DNA of 44,160 nucleotides. Source: Desulfuromonadales bacterium. GTDB taxonomy: Bacteria > Desulfobacterota > Desulfuromonadia > Geobacterales > Pseudopelobacteraceae. Below the pieces are notes generated by a model, which was given only the letters and a program-made list of their open reading frames with translations, made no database searches and was not told the DNA's origin. The position numbers and the translations under genes were made by a program. Positions within the stretch are counted from its first letter, which is position 1. Each line of letters begins with the position of its first letter. Shown one piece after another: positions 1 through 7,410 of the stretch. The stretch spans positions 1 through 44,160 of the forward strand of contig JACAAY010000039.1 of NCBI GenBank assembly GCA_013377095.1, written 5' to 3'.

Positions 1-272
1 CCCCTGAAGCGGAAGTCAGCCATAAAATCAAGGAACCTGGAGTCGAACATTCCCAGCCCCCTGAGATAGGCAAGCTCATCGCCGCTGAAACAAAGATTTT
101 CCAGATACTCCAGGGCTGGCTCCAGCCCGGCAAAAACGGCATAACCGCCCTGGTAGGGATTATGCCGGAAAAAGAGGTCGAAAACCGAATGGGTCTCGTG
201 CATGTCCTGTTCCAGATAACCTGCCAGCATGGTGAGTTGATAGAGATCGGTGATCAGTGCTGAATAGCTCAT
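1..272 (-). CDS. pncB: Nicotinate phosphoribosyltransferase, N-terminal part (cut by window start)
   Basis: Reading the minus strand from the ATG at 272 gives an open frame that runs off the window. It begins MSYSALITDLYQLTMLAGYL, the characteristic N-terminus of nicotinate phosphoribosyltransferase, followed by a segment containing FDLFFRHNPYQGGYAVFAG, also typical of the family. About 90 residues are present, so the catalytic core lies outside the window. The enzyme makes nicotinate mononucleotide from nicotinate and PRPP in the NAD salvage pathway. A GGGAG ribosome-binding site sits about six bases before the ATG and supports this start. The gene follows the SYLF gene on the same strand after a gap of about 125 bp that contains a 10-bp hairpin. 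Identification is by N-terminal motif only. Confidence 0.85.
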   Translation of the reverse strand, partial: MSYSALITDLYQLTMLAGYLEQDMHETHSVFDLFFRHNPYQGGYAVFAGLEPALEYLENLCFSGDELAYLRGLGMFDSRFLDFMADFRFR

Positions 273-342
273 GGTGGGCTCCCGGGGAGTGGTTGGGTAA
301 AGCCGGATCAGCGGAAAGGTGTTCAACGTTATGTTGCGGTCT

Positions 343-385
343 CCTTACCGCCATCGCAGGTTGAGACCGTGCCACGGCGGTAAGG
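343..385 (-). terminator. Strong hairpin between the SYLF gene and pncB
   Basis: CCTTACCGCC (343-352) and GGCGGTAAGG (376-385) form a perfect 10-bp stem around a 23-nt loop. On the minus strand it lies just past the SYLF stop and about 70 bp before the pncB start. No T-run follows in that direction, so it is either an imperfect terminator or a structured part of the pncB leader. Confidence 0.4.
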
Positions 386-396
386 TTACCCGGTAT

Positions 397-1098
397 TTAA
401 TTGGTGGGTGATTTTGAATATTCCGTCAGCAGTTCCTTGATTTTCCAGACCGTACCCGATGGGGACTTGGGCTCGCCGTAGAGGATGTCGTCGGCAGTGA
501 TGCCCGGTTTGTTGTAAAAGGTGGTGTTGTTCTCTTCATCAATCTTCAACGATGCCCCCCCCAGGGAAACACCGGCAAAGACTCCCCGGCTGCGGGAGTA
601 GGAGATGATTTCCGCTTTCAGCAGGATATCGGTGGATGCCGAGGCGCTTCGCCCAACCGGCCCTGCTGCGACGCTTGCATCGGCTCCAAAGGTGAATTTG
701 CCATTTTTGATGCCTTCGATGCTCTTTTTGCTCTTAAAGACCAGAATCAGGTCGGTTGCCTCGGCGCCGACCTGCCAACCGAAGCTTCCTCCGATCAGAC
801 TCACAAAGCTGGGGTTACTCCAGGTTCCGTCGCTTTTGTGAACCATCAGGATGCCGGTACCGTATTTTCCGCCCACTACAAAGCCGACTTTAAGGACATC
901 CGGGATAATGGCAATCCCATGGGCATTGCTGAGGAGCGCCGCGGGAAGGCCCTTTTCCGGAATCTTGGTTATGTCCCTCAGTACTTCAAGACTCGCCGCA
1001 ACCTTATCACTTTCAGCACCCGCCAGTGCCAGCGGTGCGCTCAGGCATGACACAAAAAACAGTACAGGTGCAAGCATCAGAAAACGTTTCCAGTTCAT
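397..1098 (-). CDS. Secreted SYLF (YSC84-like) lipid-binding domain protein
   Basis: A 233-residue protein with an N-terminal signal sequence (MNWKRFLMLAPVLFFVSC, then LSAPLALAG), followed by a SYLF domain. Recognisable stretches include the region around KGIPEKGLPAALL-like sequence near residue 45, the GFVVGGKYGTG segment, and the SIGGSFGWQVGAEATDLIL-like core. SYLF proteins bind lipids and in bacteria are usually exported, but their role is unknown. Export could be by signal peptidase I after ALA, or as a lipoprotein at Cys18, since FVSC is a weak lipobox. The frame stays open upstream to 1305, but the ATG at 1098 is chosen because AGGAG lies nine bases before it and the signal peptide begins there. 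The gene is monocistronic or reads towards pncB. Confidence 0.8.
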   Translation of the reverse strand: MNWKRFLMLAPVLFFVSCLSAPLALAGAESDKVAASLEVLRDITKIPEKGLPAALLSNAHGIAIIPDVLKVGFVVGGKYGTGILMVHKSDGTWSNPSFVSLIGGSFGWQVGAEATDLILVFKSKKSIEGIKNGKFTFGADASVAAGPVGRSASASTDILLKAEIISYSRSRGVFAGVSLGGASLKIDEENNTTFYNKPGITADDILYGEPKSPSGTVWKIKELLTEYSKSPTN

Positions 1099-1304
1099 TA
1101 TTGATACTCCTTTTATTGTTGAAAGTGAGCTCTCTGTTCCAATACTACTCGGAAACACCCGGATGATCAACAGTTTCTCATAAACATCAGGGACCAAATC
1201 CCTGCTTGCCGATTCTTTCCACTTTGGAGTACCATTCTTCCACTGCCGGCTGATGACGCCTTTTTCATCCGGTGGAACCCATTCTCGAAGACAGGGGCTG
1301 ACCA

Positions 1305-1610
1305 ATGGACGATCACGTCGAATACGGAAAAGCCCTCAGACTGATTCGCCGCCGGCGCAAATACCTCTTCAGCGTCATTCTGCTCTATATTCCCGCCATG
1401 TGGCTGATCCATAGCGTGTCACCGGCGCTCAGGACAATGTTGACCGCCTTTGTGATATGGGTGGTGCTGCTCATGGCGACCTGTCTGGTGGCGGCCGTAT
1501 GCAAATGCCCACGTTGTGGAAACTATTTCCATGTGCATGGCATGACCATGCTGTTCCTCAGAAAATGCCTCCATTGCCAGCTACACATCAATGCCGACCG
1601 GAAACCATGA
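1305..1610 (+). CDS. Small membrane protein with C-terminal zinc ribbon
   Basis: A 101-residue protein of unknown function. Residues 1-20 are basic (an RLIRRRRK stretch), residues about 21-40 and 46-66 form two hydrophobic helices, and the C-terminal 35 residues carry CPRCG and CLHC, two cysteine pairs expected to bind one zinc ion. The arrangement (two membrane helices, then a cytoplasmic zinc ribbon) suggests a small inner-membrane protein. It is oriented opposite to the SYLF and serA genes on either side, so it is a single-gene unit. An AGGGG sequence lies about nine bases before the ATG. The organised cysteine motif supports a real gene, but no function can be assigned. Confidence 0.65.
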   Translation: MDDHVEYGKALRLIRRRRKYLFSVILLYIPAMWLIHSVSPALRTMLTAFVIWVVLLMATCLVAAVCKCPRCGNYFHVHGMTMLFLRKCLHCQLHINADRKP

Positions 1611-1644
1611 CACGACCAGGTTCTCCCCTTCCAGGACCGGGACG

Positions 1645-1682
1645 AAAAAAGCCCCCACCGGTGTTATTCAAGTGGGGGCTTC
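1645..1682 (-). terminator. Rho-independent terminator after serA
   Basis: AAGCCCCCAC (1649-1658) pairs with GTGGGGGCTT (1672-1681). Read on the minus strand the stem is followed by a T-run (GCTTTTTTCG), so it terminates the serC-serA transcript. Confidence 0.9.
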
Positions 1683-1714
1683 GTTGCCTCATGTGTCGTG
1701 AGGAGGTGTCTGAC

Positions 1715-2890
1715 CTATTGACAGTCCGGAATGATGCGAACCGCCACAACCCCGTCAACCTGTCCGAGTTTCTCCACCAGTTCTTCCGGTACTTCATCGG
1801 AGATGTCAATGATGTTATAGGCAACCTCACCCCTGTTCTTGTTGAGCATTTCATCAATATTCAGTCCGCTTTCACCCAGGATGGTGGTGACGCGGCTGAT
1901 GACTTTCGGCACATTGTTGTTGATCAGGGTGATTCGTGTCTTGCCGGTGGGGGCCATCTCACAGTCCGGGAAATTGACCGAGTTTCTGATGTTGCCGCGC
2001 TCCAGATATTCACGGACTTGCTCAGCTGCCATGATGGCACAGTTGTCTTCACTCTCGGGCGTTGAGGCTCCCAGATGGGGGATGCAGAGGATCCTGTCCA
2101 CTCCCAGTAACTCGGCCTCCGGGAAATCGATCACATATCCTCCCAGTTTTCCTTCGGCAATGGCAGCTTTGACCGCGGCATTGTCCACCAGGCCGGAACG
2201 ACTGAAGTTCAGCAGACGCGCTCCCTTCTTCATCCGGGCAATTCGTTCGGAGCCGAACAGTCCCTTGGTTTCCTTGTTCAGCGGTACATGCACACTGATG
2301 TAGTCCGATTCGGCAACCAGTGCATCAAGAGTGACCGCTTTTTCAACCTCATGGGAAAGCCTCCAGGCGGACTCCACGCTGATGAACGGGTCCAGCCCCA
2401 GCACCCGCATGCCCAGGTTGGCGGCAGCATTTGCCACCATGACGCCGATAGCTCCCAGGCCTATGACACCCAGGGTTTTTCCCTGGATTTCCGGCCCGAC
2501 AAACTGTGATTTTCCCTTTTCAATCTGCGCGGGAATATCGGCTTCACTGCCTGCAAGGCTGTTTGCCCAGCTGATGCCCTCGTACAGGTTGCGGCTGGTC
2601 AGAAAAAGGGCGGCTATCACCAGCTCCTTGACGCCGTTGGCATTGGCTCCGGGTGTGTTGAACACGACGATGCCCTTTTGCGTGCAGGAGCTGATCGGGA
2701 TGTTATTAACACCCGCTCCGGCCCGGGCAATTGCCAGGACGCTGGGTGGCAGCGTCATGGAGTGCATGTCAGCGGAGCGGACCAGGATGGCATCGGGATT
2801 GATGATTTCAGTGGCGGTTTCGTAGGTGTCACGCGAGAGTCGGTCAAGCCCGCAGCGAGCTATCTTGTTCAAGGTCTGTATTTTGTACAT
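1715..2890 (-). CDS. serA: D-3-phosphoglycerate dehydrogenase with ACT domain
   Basis: A 391-residue enzyme that oxidises 3-phosphoglycerate to 3-phosphohydroxypyruvate, the first step of serine synthesis. It has the split catalytic domain of the D-2-hydroxyacid dehydrogenases, an NAD-binding Rossmann motif (GVIGLGAIG, near residue 140), the catalytic Arg in NFSRSGLVD and the catalytic His in IPHLGAST. The last ~75 residues form one ACT domain (from RITLINNNVP), the usual site of serine feedback. The length fits the short single-ACT form rather than the ~530-residue long form. It lies 20 bp downstream of serC, and AGGAC precedes the ATG. The order serC-serA and the shared terminator indicate a two-gene operon. 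Confidence 0.93.
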   Translation of the reverse strand: MYKIQTLNKIARCGLDRLSRDTYETATEIINPDAILVRSADMHSMTLPPSVLAIARAGAGVNNIPISSCTQKGIVVFNTPGANANGVKELVIAALFLTSRNLYEGISWANSLAGSEADIPAQIEKGKSQFVGPEIQGKTLGVIGLGAIGVMVANAAANLGMRVLGLDPFISVESAWRLSHEVEKAVTLDALVAESDYISVHVPLNKETKGLFGSERIARMKKGARLLNFSRSGLVDNAAVKAAIAEGKLGGYVIDFPEAELLGVDRILCIPHLGASTPESEDNCAIMAAEQVREYLERGNIRNSVNFPDCEMAPTGKTRITLINNNVPKVISRVTTILGESGLNIDEMLNKNRGEVAYNIIDISDEVPEELVEKLGQVDGVVAVRIIPDCQ

Positions 2891-2910
2891 GGTATCTGGT
2901 CCTGTCGTGG

Positions 2911-4005
2911 TTATGAATTCTGTGCTTCGAAATTTTTCATGAACGCCACCAACGCCTCCACGCCTTCCAGCGGCATGGCATTGTAGATGGATGCGCGCAT
3001 TCCGCCGACGGAACGGTGTCCGGCCAGGTTTACCAGGCCGGCGGCATCGCTCTCCTTGACGAACTTCTTGTTGAGTGCATCGGCCTTTTCAGGATCAGTT
3101 TCAGTGGTGAGGAACGGAACATTCATCAGTGAACGGACACTCTTTTCAACCGGGCTGAAGAAGAGCGACGAACTGTCCAGGAAGTCGTAGAGCAAGCGGG
3201 CTTTTTGCTCGTTCTGCCTGTAGAGCTCCTCCGGGCCGCCCATATCGCGAATCCATTCCTGCACCAGCTTGAACATGTAAATCGGGTAGCAGGGCGGGGT
3301 GTTGTACATGGACTGGTTATCAGCGTGGGTTTTGTAGTTCAGCATGGCCGGAAGCCCTCCCGGAATGCGTTCCATCATGTCCTTGCGAATGATGACCAGC
3401 GTTACGCCCGATGGGCCGAGGTTCTTCTGGGCGCCGGCATACAGCACGGCAAAACGGCTCACGTCCAGCTGTTTGGAAAGCACACCCGAGGAGATGTCGC
3501 CGATCAGCGGCACATTGCCCACATCGGGAATCGAATGGTACTGGGTGCCTTCGATGGTGTTGTTGTAGCAGATGTGGAAATAGTCTGCTTCCGGGTCAGC
3601 GCCGGTAATTTCCGGCAGATAGGACCACTTCTTGTCCTTGGAGGAACCAACGACATTGACCGAGCCCAGTTTCTGAGCTTCTTCCAGCGCCTTCTGTGCC
3701 CAGGTGCCGGTCAGGGTGAAATCCGCTTTTTTGTTCAGGGTCATGAAGTTAAGCGGGAGCATGTGGAACTGAAGGCTGGCACCACCCTGCAGAAAGAGCA
3801 CATGGTAGTTGTCCGGGATGGCCATATTTTGGCGAACCAGGGCTTCGGCACCCGCGATGATGGCCTCGAAAGGTTTTGAACGGTGAGACATCTCCATGAC
3901 CGATTGACCGCTTGCTTCGTAGCAGAGCATCTCATCCGCGGCTTTGCGGAGTACTGATTCGGGGAGCATGGAGGGGCCTGCCGAAAAATTGTAAAAGCGT
4001 TTCAT
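2911..4005 (-). CDS. serC: Phosphoserine aminotransferase
   Basis: A 364-residue PLP-dependent transaminase that converts 3-phosphohydroxypyruvate and glutamate to phosphoserine and 2-oxoglutarate; the family also acts in pyridoxine synthesis in some bacteria. The N-terminus MKRFYNFSAGPSMLPESVL is diagnostic, and the PLP lysine is K194 in YAGAQKNLGPSG. The HRSVGGMRASIYNAMP segment at the C-terminus is also characteristic. The frame is open to 4038, but the ATG at 4005 begins the conserved N-terminus and has AAGGAT upstream. It is the first gene of the serC-serA operon and lies downstream of aguB with a 176-bp gap that should hold its promoter. Confidence 0.94.
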   Translation of the reverse strand: MKRFYNFSAGPSMLPESVLRKAADEMLCYEASGQSVMEMSHRSKPFEAIIAGAEALVRQNMAIPDNYHVLFLQGGASLQFHMLPLNFMTLNKKADFTLTGTWAQKALEEAQKLGSVNVVGSSKDKKWSYLPEITGADPEADYFHICYNNTIEGTQYHSIPDVGNVPLIGDISSGVLSKQLDVSRFAVLYAGAQKNLGPSGVTLVIIRKDMMERIPGGLPAMLNYKTHADNQSMYNTPPCYPIYMFKLVQEWIRDMGGPEELYRQNEQKARLLYDFLDSSSLFFSPVEKSVRSLMNVPFLTTETDPEKADALNKKFVKESDAAGLVNLAGHRSVGGMRASIYNAMPLEGVEALVAFMKNFEAQNS

Positions 4006-4181
4006 TGATAACATCCTTTGCGTGGGAGTAAAAAGCAAGCCGGCACATGCCGGATGCGCTGTTCAGTGGGTTTTGCAGCAGCCACATCGACTGTCGGATG
4101 CCGCAAATAATTAAGCTAAATAAAATATCACAAACCAACTTTTTCTGTCAACTATCAGGACGGAAAACCTTGCCAAGTCGG

Positions 4182-5066
4182 TTAATCCCGATATCGTCTC
4201 AGTATGTCCTGATAGGCGTCAATCCGTCGATCCCGGAGAAAGGGCCAGATGCGCCTCACTTTTTCGGTTCTGGATAAATCAACGTCCACCAGTACAATTT
4301 CCTCGTTGTCCTTGCTTGCCTGCTTTAGAATTTCTCCTTGCGGTCCGGCAGCAAAGCTGGTTCCCCAAAAAAGGATGCCGGTTTCCGGTTTGTCCGTTCC
4401 TGCTTCAAAACCGACCCGGTTGACCGAAAGGAGCGGCAGGCCGTTGGCAATCGCGTGTCCGCGCTGGACGGTTATCCAGGCATCCCGCTGACGCTCCTGC
4501 TCTTCAGGTCTGTCGGCTGGATCCCAGCCGATGGCGGTGGGATAGATCAGCAGGTCTGCGCCGGCCAGCGCCATCAGGCGGGCTGCCTCGGGGTACCACT
4601 GGTCCCAGCAGACCAGCACCCCCAGTGATCCGACCGAGGTCTTGATGGGGGTGAAGCCGAGATCGCCCGGTGTGAAGTAGAATTTCTCGTAAAAGCCGGG
4701 ATCGTCGGGGATGTGCATCTTGCGGTATATGCCGGCCAGGGAACCGTCCTGTTCGAATACGACGGCGGTGTTGTGGTACAGCCCCGGAGCACGGCGTTCA
4801 AAGAGTGATGAAACGATCACCACTCCCAGTCTGGCGGCCAGTGCCGCCAGTGTTTCGCAGGATGGGCCGGGAATCGGCTCGGCCAGGTCGAACAGGGCCG
4901 GGTCTTCCTGTTGGCAGAAGTACGGGCCGGTGTGCAACTCCTGCAACACGATCAGGCGAGCGCCTGAACCGGCCGCGCTGGTGATCATTGCGCAGCTCTT
5001 TTGCATGTTTTCCGAACGATTATTCGAACAGCGCTGCTGGATAAGAGCTGCAGGGAGGGTCTTCAT
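4182..5066 (-). CDS. aguB: N-carbamoylputrescine amidase
   Basis: A 294-residue member of the nitrilase superfamily. The catalytic triad is visible as E43 (in IVLQELHTGPYF), K116 (in YRKMHIPDDPGF) and C153 (in VLVCWDQWYPEAAR). The YRKMHIPDDPGFYEKFYFTPGD segment is typical of the N-carbamoylputrescine amidase branch. The reaction releases putrescine, CO2 and ammonia from N-carbamoylputrescine. Its start codon overlaps the aguA stop codon (ATGA), so the two genes are translationally coupled. Together they complete the arginine decarboxylase route from agmatine to putrescine. No arginine decarboxylase is seen in the window. Confidence 0.92.
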   Translation of the reverse strand: MKTLPAALIQQRCSNNRSENMQKSCAMITSAAGSGARLIVLQELHTGPYFCQQEDPALFDLAEPIPGPSCETLAALAARLGVVIVSSLFERRAPGLYHNTAVVFEQDGSLAGIYRKMHIPDDPGFYEKFYFTPGDLGFTPIKTSVGSLGVLVCWDQWYPEAARLMALAGADLLIYPTAIGWDPADRPEEQERQRDAWITVQRGHAIANGLPLLSVNRVGFEAGTDKPETGILFWGTSFAAGPQGEILKQASKDNEEIVLVDVDLSRTEKVRRIWPFLRDRRIDAYQDILRRYRD

Positions 5067-6088
5067 GACAGCACTCCTTCGGGGAGTTGCATGGTCACGC
5101 AGTGCAGCGAACCATGCTGTTTCAGGAGCGGAAGACAGTCAATTCCAATGGTTTCTCGGCCGGGAAAGGCTTGCCCGATGCGTTCCATTGCCAGGGCATC
5201 CTTCTCTTCGTTACGGTAGGTGGGGACCAGCACGGCGCCGTTGATTACCAGAAAGTTGGCATAGGTGGCAGGCAGACGCTGAGCCATGTCGCCAAAGCAG
5301 GGTTTGGGCCAGGGAAGCGGAATCAGGGTGTACGGCGACCCATCAGGCGCCTTGAACGACTTCAGCTCCTGCTCCATCAGTTTGAGTTCGATAAAGTGCT
5401 CGTCACGCTCGTCGTCACAGGCGACATGGACAATCACGTTCCCGGGACAGATGCGCGCCAGGGTGTCCACATGGCTGTCGGTATCGTCTCCAACCAGGAA
5501 GCCGTGGTTCAGCCAGAGTACCCGTTGCGTCCCCAGCAGGGAAGACAAGGCTTGCTCGATTTCGCTCCGGTCAAGCTGTGGGTTACGGTTGGGTGACAGC
5601 AGGCAGGCTGAGGTGGTCAGGATGGTACCGATGCCGTCACTCTCGATGGAGCCCCCTTCCATAATCAGGCCGATTGTCTGGAGGTTGGGAGCAAAGGCAC
5701 CCAGATCTTTGAGGCGCCTGTTAATCAGATTGTCAAAATTGGATGGAAACTTGAGTCCCCAGCCGTTAAAGCCAAAGTCCAGCAGCACCGGTTTGCCGTT
5801 GAATATCACCGAAATCGGGCCAAAATCCCGCGCCCAGGTGTCGTTGCTCGGCAGCTCATGGATGGTGACTCGGGTCATGTCAACACCGGCGTCAGTCAGA
5901 ACGTCCCTGGCGTCGGCCGTATGTTCGGATGTCAACAAAACCCGTTCGAACCGGGCAATCTGCCGGATGATCTCGACAAAAACCGGATGAACTTCATCAA
6001 GCATGGGGGCCCAGTCGGTGTTCTTGTGCGGCCAGGCCAGCAGAACCCCGTCCTGGATTTCCCACTCGGCTGGTAAACGTGGTTTCAC
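5063..6088 (-). CDS. aguA: Agmatine deiminase
   Basis: A 341-residue enzyme of the peptidyl-arginine/agmatine deiminase family, which converts agmatine to N-carbamoylputrescine and ammonia. It starts with the familiar MKPRLPAEWEIQDGVLLAWP segment, carries MEGGSIESDGIGT and GDDTDSHVD, both typical of the active-site region, and has the nucleophilic cysteine as C330 in GSLHCVTMQ near the C-terminus. It is the first gene of the aguA-aguB pair and is divergent from ispE, with about 175 bp between the two starts. AAAGGAG lies upstream of the ATG. Family members acting on other guanidines exist, but coupling to aguB makes agmatine the expected substrate. Confidence 0.92.
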   Translation of the reverse strand: MKPRLPAEWEIQDGVLLAWPHKNTDWAPMLDEVHPVFVEIIRQIARFERVLLTSEHTADARDVLTDAGVDMTRVTIHELPSNDTWARDFGPISVIFNGKPVLLDFGFNGWGLKFPSNFDNLINRRLKDLGAFAPNLQTIGLIMEGGSIESDGIGTILTTSACLLSPNRNPQLDRSEIEQALSSLLGTQRVLWLNHGFLVGDDTDSHVDTLARICPGNVIVHVACDDERDEHFIELKLMEQELKSFKAPDGSPYTLIPLPWPKPCFGDMAQRLPATYANFLVINGAVLVPTYRNEEKDALAMERIGQAFPGRETIGIDCLPLLKQHGSLHCVTMQLPEGVLS

Positions 6089-6263
6089 AATAGTTCTCCT
6101 TTCTTCATCACAAGTGCACCCGTCAGTATAGTGTCTGCCACATCGCCGTGCAACCCTTCATTGAAAAACCAGATTTGCTCGGATCTTCTTTTGACTTGAT
6201 TTGTCAGTTAATTTCCCGGTAGATTGCTCTCCACGACACACATTCAAGAGGAGCCCCCATTCC

Positions 6264-7106
6264 GTGAAGAGTCTGACGCTCAAAGCCCCGGCCAAGGTCA
6301 ACTATCTGCTCGATGTTATCCGACGGCGCCCCGATGGTTACCACGATCTGCGCATGGTCATGCAGCGGGTCAACCTGTGTGACGAGATAACGATTGCCCT
6401 GACCGGGACCTCGCAGTTGTCTGTCAGTTGCGGAAAGGATGGGGTCCCCGATGGTCCCGGCAATATTGCCTGGAAAGCTGCCCGTGCCATGCTTGACCTG
6501 TCCGGTAGCGGAATGGGTGTGGCCATCTCGATCGTCAAAAACATCCCCGTTGCGGCAGGGCTGGGTGGCGGGAGTAGCGATGCCGCAACAGTGTTGATGG
6601 GTATGAACGAGCTGCTGGAACTCAATCTGACTGATCAACGGTTGATGGAGATCGGCGTCACACTTGGTGCAGATGTACCCTTTTTTATCTTTAAAAAAAC
6701 CGCCCTGGCCGAGGGGATCGGCGAACAGCTGCGGGCCATGCCACCTCTGCCGGCTTTCTGGGTGCTGCTGGTGAATCCAGGAGTGCATGTATCCACAGCC
6801 TGGGTCTATAAAAATTTACGGTTGACAAGCCGTGAAGAGCTGGCTAGAATCCCTGAGTTTTTCCGTACCACGGAAGATGTCTGTGCCATGCTGTCCAACG
6901 ACCTTGAGTCGGTGACCATCCCGGCGTTTCCGGTGATAGCCGACATAAAAAGCGCCATGATGCGCATGGGCGCGATGGGATCAATGATGTCGGGAAGCGG
7001 GCCAACGGTTTTCGGTTTGTTTCGAGACCGGGAAAGCGCTGAAGCAGCGGGCAGCATGCTGACTGGTTCAACCGGTTGGTTTTCAGCAGTGGCTGAAACA
7101 CTCTGA
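6264..7106 (+). CDS. ispE: 4-diphosphocytidyl-2-C-methyl-D-erythritol kinase
   Basis: A GHMP-family kinase of about 280 residues that phosphorylates 4-diphosphocytidyl-methylerythritol in the MEP isoprenoid pathway. It shows the start [18 protein letters not shown], the ATP-binding motif [16 protein letters not shown], and the C-terminal GHMP motif [13 protein letters not shown]. The frame extends to a TTG at 6201, but the GTG at 6264 aligns with the family start and has AGAGGAG about ten bases upstream. It is followed 49 bp later by tRNA-Gln, an arrangement that is common in Geobacter relatives. Confidence 0.93.
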   Translation: MKSLTLKAPAKVNYLLDVIRRRPDGYHDLRMVMQRVNLCDEITIALTGTSQLSVSCGKDGVPDGPGNIAWKAARAMLDLSGSGMGVAISIVKNIPVAAGLGGGSSDAATVLMGMNELLELNLTDQRLMEIGVTLGADVPFFIFKKTALAEGIGEQLRAMPPLPAFWVLLVNPGVHVSTAWVYKNLRLTSREELARIPEFFRTTEDVCAMLSNDLESVTIPAFPVIADIKSAMMRMGAMGSMMSGSGPTVFGLFRDRESAEAAGSMLTGSTGWFSAVAETL

Positions 7107-7155
7107 AGGTTCTTTTGGTATCATTGCTGTAAGTTGCTAATTTGTTTTTGAATAG

Positions 7156-7230
7156 TGGGGCGTCGCCAAGCGGTAAGGCACCGGATTTTGATTCCGGCAT
7201 TCCCAGGTTCGATCCCTGGCGCCCCAGCCA
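7156..7230 (+). tRNA. tRNA-Gln (anticodon TTG)
   Basis: A complete cloverleaf can be drawn. The acceptor stem TGGGGCG (7156-7162) pairs with CGCCCCA (7220-7226), the anticodon arm is CCGGA-TTTTGAT-TCCGG with anticodon TTG, and the T arm is CCAGG-TTCGATC-CCTGG. The 3' CCA is encoded. The gene is 75 nt long. Confidence 0.97.
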
Positions 7231-7234
7231 AAAT

Positions 7235-7285
7235 AAAAAAACAGGTATTTGAGTGTAATTGCTTGAATACCTGTTTTTATTTTGT
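7235..7285 (+). terminator. Rho-independent terminator after tRNA-Gln
   Basis: AAAAACAGGTATT (7237-7249) pairs with AATACCTGTTTTT (7266-7278) in a 13-bp stem, with the T-run in the 3' arm extended by ATTTTGT. It begins within ten bases of the tRNA end. Confidence 0.9.
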
Positions 7286-7410
7286 ATACTCATCCCCACG
7301 GACATATGTTCTGTCTTAATGTGATAGGTTCCCCCCATTATTCGTCATGTAGTCCCGGCCCCTCTTCATACAGAGACACATAATGGAATCCGGTTGGTTA
7401 GAGGCATGTC

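Noticed and set aside
160-375. Minus-strand frame of 71 codons near the window start.
   Set aside because: It overlaps the clear nicotinate phosphoribosyltransferase start in another frame and is low-complexity in His/Pro/Ser.
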